Shown here: positions 27,138 to 34,297 of the stretch, piece by piece
How positions within the stretch are numbered: position 1 is the stretch's first letter
Layout: each line of letters opens with the position of its first letter
Origin: Coriobacteriia bacterium
GTDB taxonomy: Bacteria; Actinomycetota; Coriobacteriia; Coriobacteriales; Eggerthellaceae
NCBI GenBank assembly: GCA_030530215.1
Contig: JAUMVJ010000003.1
Location: 1-64,000, forward strand
DNA: 64,000 nt
Direction of reading: 5' to 3'
Program-made: the position numbers and the translations under genes
Notes under the pieces: generated by a model
Told to the model about the DNA's origin: nothing
What the model saw: the letters and a program-made list of their open reading frames with translations, nothing else
Databases searched by the model: none

Positions 27138-28499
27138 TTAATCAAGGTCGCAGGCCATAAGGTCGGCGTAGCTCTCGCGACGGGTAACCAGCTTGGCCTG
27201 ACCGTCCTTAACGAACACAATGCCGGGGCGGGTCTGGCCGTTGTAGCGGCTGCTCATGGAATGGCAATAGGCGCCAGTGCCGAACATGCACACGATGTCG
27301 CCCAGGTCGGGATCCTGGATGGAGGCGTTGGCGGCAACGGCGTCGCCGGACTCGCAGTGCTTACCCACCAGAGTGACGATCTTGGTGCGAGGCTGACCTG
27401 CCTTGTTGGCGATCACAGGCTCGTAATCGGAGCCGTAGAGCGCGGTACGGATGTTATCGGACATGCCGCCGTCGATGGCAACGATGTTGCGGATACCGGG
27501 CAGGGTCTTCAAGATGCCCACGGTATACAAAGTGACGCCGGGGGTTGCCGCGATGGAACGGCCTGGCTCGACTGCGATACGGGGCTCCTTCACACCATAC
27601 TCGGCGCAAAGCTCCTTGACCGCGGTGCAGGTGAGCTTGGCAAAGCTCTCGATCGTGGGAGGCTCTTCCTCGGCAACGTAGGCAATGCCCAAGCCGCCGC
27701 CCAAATCAAGACCCTCGATCTCGTAGCCGTACTCATCGTTGATGCGCTTGATGAACTGAATCATCACCTCGATAGCCTCGCGGAAGGAGTGCAGCGCGAA
27801 AATCTGAGAGCCGATGTGGCAGTGCAGGCCAGTAAGGCGCACGCCAGGGGTCTCAATCGCGGTCTTGACGCACTTGAAGGCAAAATCCTCGCGCATGGTA
27901 AAGCCGAACTTGGAATCCTCGCAGCCAGTGCGAATGAACTCATGGGTGTCGGCCTCGACGCCGGGGGTGATGCGCAGGTAAACGTCCTGCATAACGCCCA
28001 TTTCCTGTGCGATCTCGGAAATACGGCCAAGTTCGATTCGAGAGTCGACCACGATGCAGCCCACGCCGGCCTCGATGGCCTCGCGCAATTCTTGCGGGGT
28101 CTTGTTGTTGCCATGCACGATCACGCGCTTTGCAGGAAAGCCGGCAGCCAGAGCCACAGCCAGCTCGCCGCCGCCCGAAACGTCCAGGCACATGCCATGC
28201 TCAAGCGCCAACTTAACGATGGCCTTGTTCTGGAACGCCTTGGAAGCGTAAGCAACCTGGGCCTTTTCGCCGTAGTATTTCTTGAAGGACTGCACATATT
28301 CGTCCATGCGAGCTTCAAGATCGGCCTGGTCAAACACGTAAAGCGCCGTGCCGAACTCCTTGGCTACCTCAACCATGTCGCAGCCACCGATGAAAAGGTG
28401 ATCGTCCTTCACCTCGGCGGTCAAGGGCAGAACCTTGCCCAGTTCCATGGTGGTGCGGCCGTCGGCCTTCTTGTTCAAATCTGATGCAGGAAGTGACAT
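27138..28499 (-). CDS. lysA: Diaminopimelate decarboxylase
   Basis: LysA (453 residues) converts meso-diaminopimelate to lysine with PLP. The PLP lysine lies in AQVAYASKAFQNKA. HCHIGSQIF, the GGGLGIAY block, VEPGRSIAATPG and the C-terminal CMFGTGAYCHSM motif are all present. I use the ATG at 28499 (purine-rich AGAGAAGAA upstream); the frame is open to 28619 but that part is unlike the family. It is the first gene of a lysA-hom pair and is divergent from rlmH. Confidence 0.95.
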   Translation of the reverse strand: MSLPASDLNKKADGRTTMELGKVLPLTAEVKDDHLFIGGCDMVEVAKEFGTALYVFDQADLEARMDEYVQSFKKYYGEKAQVAYASKAFQNKAIVKLALEHGMCLDVSGGGELAVALAAGFPAKRVIVHGNNKTPQELREAIEAGVGCIVVDSRIELGRISEIAQEMGVMQDVYLRITPGVEADTHEFIRTGCEDSKFGFTMREDFAFKCVKTAIETPGVRLTGLHCHIGSQIFALHSFREAIEVMIQFIKRINDEYGYEIEGLDLGGGLGIAYVAEEEPPTIESFAKLTCTAVKELCAEYGVKEPRIAVEPGRSIAATPGVTLYTVGILKTLPGIRNIVAIDGGMSDNIRTALYGSDYEPVIANKAGQPRTKIVTLVGKHCESGDAVAANASIQDPDLGDIVCMFGTGAYCHSMSSRYNGQTRPGIVFVKDGQAKLVTRRESYADLMACDLD

Positions 28500-28637
28500 T
28501 TCTTCTCTTTCTTCGGCCCGCGAACAACGCGCGCGGGTTCTTTCGTATATCAGTTCAGTATCATAGCGGCTCATGGTTTTTCTCGCGTTACCATACGTAA
28601 ACAGTGCATTAATTTCCACGCGAAAGGGATATGCCCC

Positions 28638-29081
28638 ATGCTTCGAATCACCGTGTTCGCCGTCGGCAAACTTAAAGAGAAATTCTGGAAGGAAGCTTGC
28701 AACGAATACCTGAAGCGCCTGGGCGGTTACGCCAAGGTCGAAGTTCGCGAGCTGCCCGATTCCACGCGCGAGAAAGAAGGCGCGCTTTTAGCTGACGCGC
28801 TGCCCGAGCGCTGCCCCATCCTTTTGCTCGACATCAAAGGCAAAGAGCTCTCGAGCGAAGCCCTTTCGGCGCGCATCGACGAGCTCTCGCTTTCGGGCGA
28901 CAGCTACCTATGCTTCGTCATCGGCGGCAGCGACGGCGTCACCGACGAGATCAAGAAAATGGCCACCCAGCGTATCAGCTTCGGGCCTATCACCCTGCCC
29001 CACAACCTGGCACGCGTGGTCTTGTTAGAGCAGCTCTACCGCGCCATGAAGATCAGCCGCAACGAGCCCTATCACAAGTAA
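28638..29081 (+). CDS. rlmH: 23S rRNA (pseudouridine-1915-N3)-methyltransferase RlmH
   Basis: RlmH (147 residues) methylates pseudouridine 1915 in helix 69 of 23S rRNA using SAM; it is a SPOUT knot dimer. The AVGKLKEKFWKEACNEYLKR start, LLLDIKGKELSSE, CFVIGGSDGVTDEIK and ending EQLYRAMKISRNEPYHK are all typical. The ribosome site is AAAGGGA before the ATG. The stop lies 15 bases before the structured element at 29097. Confidence 0.97.
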   Translation: MLRITVFAVGKLKEKFWKEACNEYLKRLGGYAKVEVRELPDSTREKEGALLADALPERCPILLLDIKGKELSSEALSARIDELSLSGDSYLCFVIGGSDGVTDEIKKMATQRISFGPITLPHNLARVVLLEQLYRAMKISRNEPYHK

Positions 29082-29096
29082 CCGTCAACGCACGAA

Positions 29097-29272
29097 GCGC
29101 CACGTCAGGCGAAAGCCTTAAAGGGTTCGCTCTGAAATCCAAAAAGAGGATTCCGGAGGAATCCGCATAAAAATGCTGAAGGAGTGAGCGCATGAAGAAG
29201 CCCAGGTCGCTGACCTGGGCTTCTGAACAGCGGAACGGGCGATACCCGTAAGGCCTTCGCCTGACGTGGCGC
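29097..29272 (+). ncRNA. Multi-helix structured RNA candidate or palindromic element
   Basis: A 176-base segment closed by a 24-base inverted repeat with one mismatch: 29097-29120 against 29249-29272, beginning GCGCCACGTCAGGCGAA. Inside are CGCTC/GAGCG (29128-29132, 29186-29190), GGATTCC gga GGAATCC (29148-29164), GCAT aaaa ATGC (29165-29176), the 12-bp GAAGCCCAGGTC gct GACCTGGGCTTC (29197-29223) and ACGGG/CCCGT (29235-29249). Unpaired parts on the plus strand are A- and G-rich, as in folded RNAs. There are no target-site duplications or transposase. A short frame (29192-29251) with a GAAGGAG site also exists. The class is unknown. Confidence 0.5.
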
Positions 29273-29332
29273 AGCCGCGGGTGCTACATGCACGTGTCGA
29301 CCTGTTACCTGGGCGAGCGGCATGCCAAACAT

Positions 29333-29369
29333 CAAAAAAGGACGGCGCGCAATCGCACCGTCCTTTGAA
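29333..29369 (-). terminator. Terminator of the enoyl-CoA hydratase gene
   Basis: Read on the minus strand, AAAGGACGG and CCGTCCTTT form the stem, followed by TTTTTTG. It lies about 45 bases after the stop of the minus-strand gene at 29411. Confidence 0.85.
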
Positions 29370-29410
29370 GATCAGGTTGAAACCCAGAAGGCCTTTAGAG
29401 GCCTGGCACC

Positions 29411-30286
29411 TTACAGGTTGTTGAAGGTGTAGTTCTGGGGGTTGGCCTTCACGTCCTCGCGCAGCTTGGGGTTCATCTTCAGAACGCCGCGACGAGCATC
29501 CTCGGTCTGGGAAGCCAGAACCTGGTTGCGGTTCTCCATCTTGATCTGAGTGTCGAAGGAGTTGTCGAGGGAGGTCTGCAGGGACTCCTTGGTCATGCGC
29601 AGGCCGAAGGGAGCGGAGTTCTTGATCATCTGCTCTGCCATCTCGACAGCGGTCTCGATAGCCTGATCGTCGGCGACAACGCGGTTTGCGAAGCCCCACT
29701 CAAGAAGCTCTTCAGCGCCAATGCGGCGAGCGGTGGTCAGAACCTCGGTAGCACGAGCGAAACCGACGATGCGGGGCAGGTAGTAGGAACCGGACATGTC
29801 GGTACCGGTAAGAGCGATGTTGAGGTAGCCAGCCTGCATCTTGAAGGACTCGCCCAGGACGCGCAGGTCGCAAGCGCAGGAAAGGGAAAGGCCGCCGCCG
29901 ATTGCATGACCGGTAAGAGCACCGATGATGATCTGCGGGCAGTTGCGCATGTTGACAACCTGGTCGGAGCAGATGGTCTGCATGATGTAGAAGTCACGCT
30001 GAGCGCGGCCCATGTCCTCGGGAACGTCGAGGTTGAGGTCGTTCAGGTTGAAGCCGGCGCAGAAGGACTTGCCCTCGCCACCAAGAACGATGACGCGAAC
30101 GTCCTTGTCGTAACGGACGAGCTTCAGGTAGTCGTTGAAGTCACGCATCTGAGCGTAGGACATTGCGTTCAGGTTCTTAGCATCGTTGAACTTGACGATG
30201 TGAATCTGACCGCGAACCTCGATGTTGAGGCCCTCGAAGTCGTAGTTAAATTCGGGCAGATGGTATGCCTCCTGGTAAACGCTCAT
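29411..30286 (-). CDS. Enoyl-CoA hydratase/isomerase family protein
   Basis: A 291-residue crotonase-fold enzyme. The oxyanion-hole segments are GEGKSFCAGFNLNDL and ALTGHAIGGGLSLSCACDLR. The usual catalytic Glu region is followed by GTDMSGSYYLPRIVG, where the second crotonase Glu appears not to be conserved in the normal position, so the exact reaction (hydratase, isomerase or hydrolase) cannot be told. RRIGAEELLEWGFANRVV fits the family. GGAGGG lies 8-10 bases before the ATG. It stands alone with its own terminator, and no other beta-oxidation gene is nearby. Confidence 0.88.
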   Translation of the reverse strand: MSVYQEAYHLPEFNYDFEGLNIEVRGQIHIVKFNDAKNLNAMSYAQMRDFNDYLKLVRYDKDVRVIVLGGEGKSFCAGFNLNDLNLDVPEDMGRAQRDFYIMQTICSDQVVNMRNCPQIIIGALTGHAIGGGLSLSCACDLRVLGESFKMQAGYLNIALTGTDMSGSYYLPRIVGFARATEVLTTARRIGAEELLEWGFANRVVADDQAIETAVEMAEQMIKNSAPFGLRMTKESLQTSLDNSFDTQIKMENRNQVLASQTEDARRGVLKMNPKLREDVKANPQNYTFNNL

Positions 30287-30584
30287 TCGCGCTCTCCCTC
30301 CGTGTTTAGGGTGTTAAGTAAACAGGTAAATCGTATGTTTGCGCCCTTTGCAAGTCAAGAAAAGGAGCCCTCGGGATTGCCCGTTTTGTGGTCACTTTTC
30401 GCGATTTGTGGAAAAATTTTTCCATATCTCTACACGGCCTCCAAAACCTTGGCCAACCTTTCCTTCTTTTACGGGACAAAATCGAAGGAAAACGCCCAAG
30501 CCCATAGCACTTTAAGCTCCTAAGCCCAGGCAAATTGGCTATAGTTTCTTACTAAAAGCCATTGGACTGACTGGAGGGATGGAC
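30287..30584. other. Divergent intergenic region with two palindromes
   Basis: No gene. It contains TGTTTA-N10-TAAACA (30303-30324), close to the enoyl-CoA hydratase start, and the 16-base perfect palindrome TGGAAAAATTTTTCCA (30409-30424). These lie between divergent genes and may be operators, but I cannot name the regulator. Confidence 0.35.
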
Positions 30585-31175
30585 ATGGCAGATTTCTCAC
30601 CCACGCGTACCCATGCAAGCTGGAAGCCGCGCACCACGCTTTCCCATATCCCGTTTTTCATTTGCGAGGATTGCGGCCACGTATACGCCAACCTCGATGA
30701 CGCCAAGGAAATCGAACTCATCAACGACGGCGAGCGCTCGCTGCGCATCGATTTGCCCTACGGCCACGAGGCGGTGGCTCCCAGCTGCCACGGCAAGGAA
30801 ATGAAGCCTCTTGCTCCCATCAACTGGGAAGAAGTCGACGATCGCATCCACTTCGATTACAAGATCTTGGGCGGCTACAACAACAACTGCACCGAGATTT
30901 CCTGGAAGGTCGGCGAGCCTGGCTGCGAGCCCAAATGGTTTGCACTCAAGACTTTCACCGGCATGCAGATGAAGTACGTCCAGCCAAAGAAGTGGCCTCC
31001 CATCGTCTTTGCCTTCGCCGACGAAGACGCCTTTGCCTACTGCGATCGCAACCCCTGCTTGGAGTGCCAATTCCGCTGCAAGACGGGCATGGAGCTGTAT
31101 TGCTACGTTCCCAAGATCGGCCTGATCTGCCGCAGCATGGACCGCATCTCAATGGTGAAAGCGGGCCTGCGCTAA
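30585..31175 (+). CDS. Cys-rich desulfoferrodoxin-like protein
   Basis: A 196-residue protein. The N-terminus has a desulforedoxin-like knuckle (FICEDCGHVY) and about 35 residues later SCHGKEMKPL, which resembles the CCGKPM segment of desulfoferrodoxins. The second half (HFDYKILGGYNNNCTEISW to GMQMKYVQPKKWPP) has the length of the superoxide reductase beta-barrel, but the iron-binding His/Cys set is not clearly present. A Cys-rich end follows (CDRNPCLECQFRCKTGMELYC). It may bind iron or zinc. I prefer the second ATG, at 30585, 7 bases after GGAGG. It is monocistronic with its own terminator. Confidence 0.7.
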   Translation: MADFSPTRTHASWKPRTTLSHIPFFICEDCGHVYANLDDAKEIELINDGERSLRIDLPYGHEAVAPSCHGKEMKPLAPINWEEVDDRIHFDYKILGGYNNNCTEISWKVGEPGCEPKWFALKTFTGMQMKYVQPKKWPPIVFAFADEDAFAYCDRNPCLECQFRCKTGMELYCYVPKIGLICRSMDRISMVKAGLR

Positions 31176-31202
31176 AGAAGCTCGGACATCACATCAAAAA
31201 AT

Positions 31203-31240
31203 AAAGCTCCAAGGCATTGCGCCTGGAGCTTTCTTTTTAT
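31203..31240 (+). terminator. Terminator of the desulfoferrodoxin-like gene
   Basis: AAAGCTCCA (31203-31211) pairs with TGGAGCTTT (31224-31232), with GGC/GCC inside, followed by CTTTTTATTT. Confidence 0.88.
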
Positions 31241-31379
31241 TTGAAGAGGAATGGCACGAGTGCGGGCAGATACACGGGAATCGGGCTAGCGCGAGTCGGG
31301 CAAACATGCACGCATCGGACCGATGAGGGCGCGGATAGTCATTCGCACGCAGTTGATGAGCTACGGCAGCGCAGACGCC

Positions 31380-33761
31380 TTAGACCTTGCGCTTCCAACC
31401 GCGCAGGCGCAAGGCGTTGGTAACCACGCACACGCTTGAGAAGCTCATGCATGCCGCGGCAATCCAAGGGTTCAAGCTCAAGCCCGCCCAGATGAAGGCG
31501 CCGGCGGCGATGGGGATACACACAACGTTATACAAGAGTGCCCAGAACAGGTTCTGCTTGATGTTGCGCAAGGTCGCGCGTGACAAATCTAGAGCCGCGG
31601 GGACATCGCACAGGTCGTTGTGCATCAGCACGATGTCGGCAGCATCGATGGCGATGTCGGTGCCGGCACCTACCGCGATACCCACGTCGGCGCGCGCCAG
31701 GGCGGGCGCATCGTTGATGCCATCGCCCACCATGACGACCTTGCCCTCGTCCGACAGCTTACGGATGATCTCTTCTTTTCCTTGAGGCAAAACGCCTGCC
31801 ACCACTTCATCGATGCCCACCTGGTCAGCAATGGCCTTGGCGGTGCGCTCATCGTCGCCCGTGAGCATGACCGTTTTCAAGCCCATAGAGCCCAGCTCGG
31901 CAATGGCTTTGGCGCTTGTTTCCTTGGGCAAGTCGGCCACCGCCACCAAGCCGCGAACCTCATCGCCCCAAGCGAAGTAGAGAACGGTCTTGCCCTCAGA
32001 GGAAAGGCGCGCAGCCGTATCAGCGCAGTCGGCAACGGAAATCCCCTGATCAGCCATCAAGCGCGCGTTGCCTGCAAAGCAAACGATACCCTCGATCTCG
32101 GCTTTAATACCGCCGCCGGGAATCTGCTCGAAGGACCAGATGGATTCCTCCACCTGCGCTGCGGTGGGAGCTGCCTCATCGCAAGCCTGCCCTTCTTCCT
32201 GCGTATTCGTGGCACCAGAGGCAGAGGCGTCCGATCCACTGCCCGCAGCTTCCTCTTTGCACACCACACCCAAGTCGAAAGCGTAATCAACGATGGCTTT
32301 AGCCAAGGGGTGCTCGGAGCGCTTCTCGATTGCATAAGCGAAGAAGGCCAGCTGTTCTTTTTCCACGCCAAAGGGAACAACGTCGGTCACGCAGGGACTG
32401 CCGTTGGTAATGGTGCCCGTCTTGTCGAAGACGATGGTGCGCGCGGATTGAGCGGTTTCCAAGGCCTCGGCGCTCTTGATCAAGATGCCCTCGGTGGCAC
32501 CGCGCCCCGTGCCAACCATAATTGCAGTAGGCGTGGCCAGCCCAAGCGCGCACGGGCAGCTGATAACGAGCACGCTGATGCCGTGGTTGACCGCCGCAGC
32601 GAAATCGCCGGTGATCGCCCACCAAAGCACGAAGGTCACCAGCGCAATCGCGATGACAGCAGGGACGAACACCGCGCTGATGCGGTCGGCCAATCGCTCG
32701 ATGGGCGCCTTGGAGGAAGTCGCCTCGTCCACCAGGCGGATAATCCCCGCCAAGGTGGTGTCGGCGCCCACGCGCTCGGCCCTCATAGTGAACCAGCCGT
32801 TCATACTGGTGGTCGCACCCGTAACGGCACTGCCGGGGCCAACTTCAACAGGAACGCTTTCGCCAGTGATAACCGACTGGTCGATCGCAGCGGAACCCTT
32901 TACCACCACGCCATCCACCGGGACGCGCTCGCCGGCCTTCACCAGCAAAAGGTCGCCCGGTTTCACCTGTTCAACCGGCACTTCTTTTTCATGCTCACCT
33001 TCAAGAACCACAGCGCGCTTAGGCGAGAGGTCCATAAGCTTGGACAAAGAATCGGTGGTGCGGCCCTTTGCGCGCGCCTCGAAAAACTTGCCTAAGGTGA
33101 TTAGCGTCAAAATCATGCCTGCGGACTCGAAGTACATGTCCATCGCAGCCATATGCGCGCCGTCCAAGTCGCCCGCGCCCAGTGCCAGGCCCACGCGATA
33201 CATCGCCGCCACGCCGTAGACCGTTGAGGCCGTTGCACCAAGGGCAACCAGCGAATCCATGTTGGGGCTGCCGTGAACAAGGCTCGTAAAGCCCACGCGG
33301 AAGAACTTGAAGTTAACGAAGACGATGGGCAGCAAAAGCAAAAACTGCGTGAGCGCGAAGGTCATCATGTTCGCGTGGCCCAAAAACACGCTGGGCAGCG
33401 GCCAGTTGAGCATATGCCCCATGCTCAGGTAGAACAAAGGCACACAAAAGACGATGCTGATAATCAGGCGTGTGCGCATGCGCTTGGTTTCCTCTTGCGC
33501 CGCCTGCGTGGTCTTGTTCGCCTGCACAGGGCTTGCCTGATCGGTGCCGCCTTCTACCAAACTGGCACCGTAGCCGGCCTTCTTCACCGCAGCGCAAATG
33601 GCCTCGGTGGTTTCGGGCGCACCGTCGTAATCGACTTCCATCGAGTTCTTCAGCAGATTGACCACCACGTCATCAACGCCCGCAACGGCGCTGGTAACCT
33701 TCGTCACGCGAGCCGAGCAAGCGGCACAGGTCATTCCTGTAACGGTGAATTTCTTCTTCAT
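31380..33761 (-). CDS. copA: Copper-exporting P1B-type ATPase
   Basis: A 793-residue CopA-type pump that exports Cu(I). It has one N-terminal HMA domain with MTCAACSARV (Cys12, Cys15), eight membrane helices, the CPCALGLATP metal-site motif at about residue 402, the DKTGT phosphorylation site at about 445, HPLAKAIVDY and GDGINDAPALA. An unusual 40-residue Ser/Ala/Glu insertion with two Cys (CKEEAAGSGSDASASGATNT onward) lies in the nucleotide-binding domain. It follows csoR by 21 bases in the same direction, so the CsoR operator controls both. Confidence 0.96.
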   Translation of the reverse strand: MKKKFTVTGMTCAACSARVTKVTSAVAGVDDVVVNLLKNSMEVDYDGAPETTEAICAAVKKAGYGASLVEGGTDQASPVQANKTTQAAQEETKRMRTRLIISIVFCVPLFYLSMGHMLNWPLPSVFLGHANMMTFALTQFLLLLPIVFVNFKFFRVGFTSLVHGSPNMDSLVALGATASTVYGVAAMYRVGLALGAGDLDGAHMAAMDMYFESAGMILTLITLGKFFEARAKGRTTDSLSKLMDLSPKRAVVLEGEHEKEVPVEQVKPGDLLLVKAGERVPVDGVVVKGSAAIDQSVITGESVPVEVGPGSAVTGATTSMNGWFTMRAERVGADTTLAGIIRLVDEATSSKAPIERLADRISAVFVPAVIAIALVTFVLWWAITGDFAAAVNHGISVLVISCPCALGLATPTAIMVGTGRGATEGILIKSAEALETAQSARTIVFDKTGTITNGSPCVTDVVPFGVEKEQLAFFAYAIEKRSEHPLAKAIVDYAFDLGVVCKEEAAGSGSDASASGATNTQEEGQACDEAAPTAAQVEESIWSFEQIPGGGIKAEIEGIVCFAGNARLMADQGISVADCADTAARLSSEGKTVLYFAWGDEVRGLVAVADLPKETSAKAIAELGSMGLKTVMLTGDDERTAKAIADQVGIDEVVAGVLPQGKEEIIRKLSDEGKVVMVGDGINDAPALARADVGIAVGAGTDIAIDAADIVLMHNDLCDVPAALDLSRATLRNIKQNLFWALLYNVVCIPIAAGAFIWAGLSLNPWIAAACMSFSSVCVVTNALRLRGWKRKV

Positions 33762-33782
33762 AGCAACCTCATCGATTAAGGC

Positions 33783-34100
33783 TTACTTTGCAAAGCGCTT
33801 GATGAGCTGAACCATTTCCTCAACAACCTCGTCATCGCCCTGGCGGATCTGCTCTACCACGCAGGTTTGCATGTGGTCTTGCAGAATCATGAGCGAGACT
33901 TTGTGTATCGCGGCCTCGGCACCGGCAAGCTGAACGAGCACATCGCCGCAGTAACGGTTATCGTCGATCATCCCCTTGATGCCGTTAAGCTGGCCGATGG
34001 CTCGGTTCAAACGCTTTTGCAGGTTTTCCTGAAATTCGTCGCTTCGAGGGCTTGCCTTGTGCTTGCAGCAGCAATCCCCACCGTTTGGTTCGTGCACCAT
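33783..34100 (-). CDS. csoR: CsoR-type copper-sensing repressor
   Basis: A 105-residue all-helical repressor of the CsoR/RcnR family. The Cu(I) ligands are present: Cys51 in DNRYCGDVL, and His76 and Cys80 in QDHMQTC. The N-terminus carries an extra GGDCCCKHK cluster. The ATG at 34100 has AAAGGAAG upstream; the frame opens at 34166 but that would run through the operator. It releases DNA on binding Cu(I) and derepresses csoR-copA. Confidence 0.94.
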   Translation of the reverse strand: MVHEPNGGDCCCKHKASPRSDEFQENLQKRLNRAIGQLNGIKGMIDDNRYCGDVLVQLAGAEAAIHKVSLMILQDHMQTCVVEQIRQGDDEVVEEMVQLIKRFAK

Positions 34101-34125
34101 AATCTTCCTTTCATCTGCCCACATA

Positions 34126-34146
34126 ATATACCCCCAGGGGGTATAT
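34126..34146. promoter_or_regulatory. CsoR operator
   Basis: A 21-base palindrome with arms ATATACCCCC and GGGGGTATAT around a central A, 26 bases before csoR. GC-rich cores flanked by TA steps (TACCCC-N-GGGGTA) are the known CsoR boxes of Gram-positive bacteria. The right end, read on the minus strand, supplies a TATATT box, so bound CsoR would cover the promoter. Confidence 0.9.
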
Positions 34147-34297
34147 ACAAGAAGAAATCGGCGCATTTATAAAACAGCTATGCATCTTTTGCATATAAAA
34201 AAGAAGCGAGCTTAAATCACTAGTAGAATGAAATTTCTGAGCTCACGCATTGAAGCTCCTTGCATGTAGGCGAATCAGAGGGAAACGGACCGCAAAC

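Noticed and set aside
27261-28484. Plus-strand open frame of 407 residues opposite lysA
   Set aside because: Antisense shadow of lysA; lysA has every diagnostic motif.
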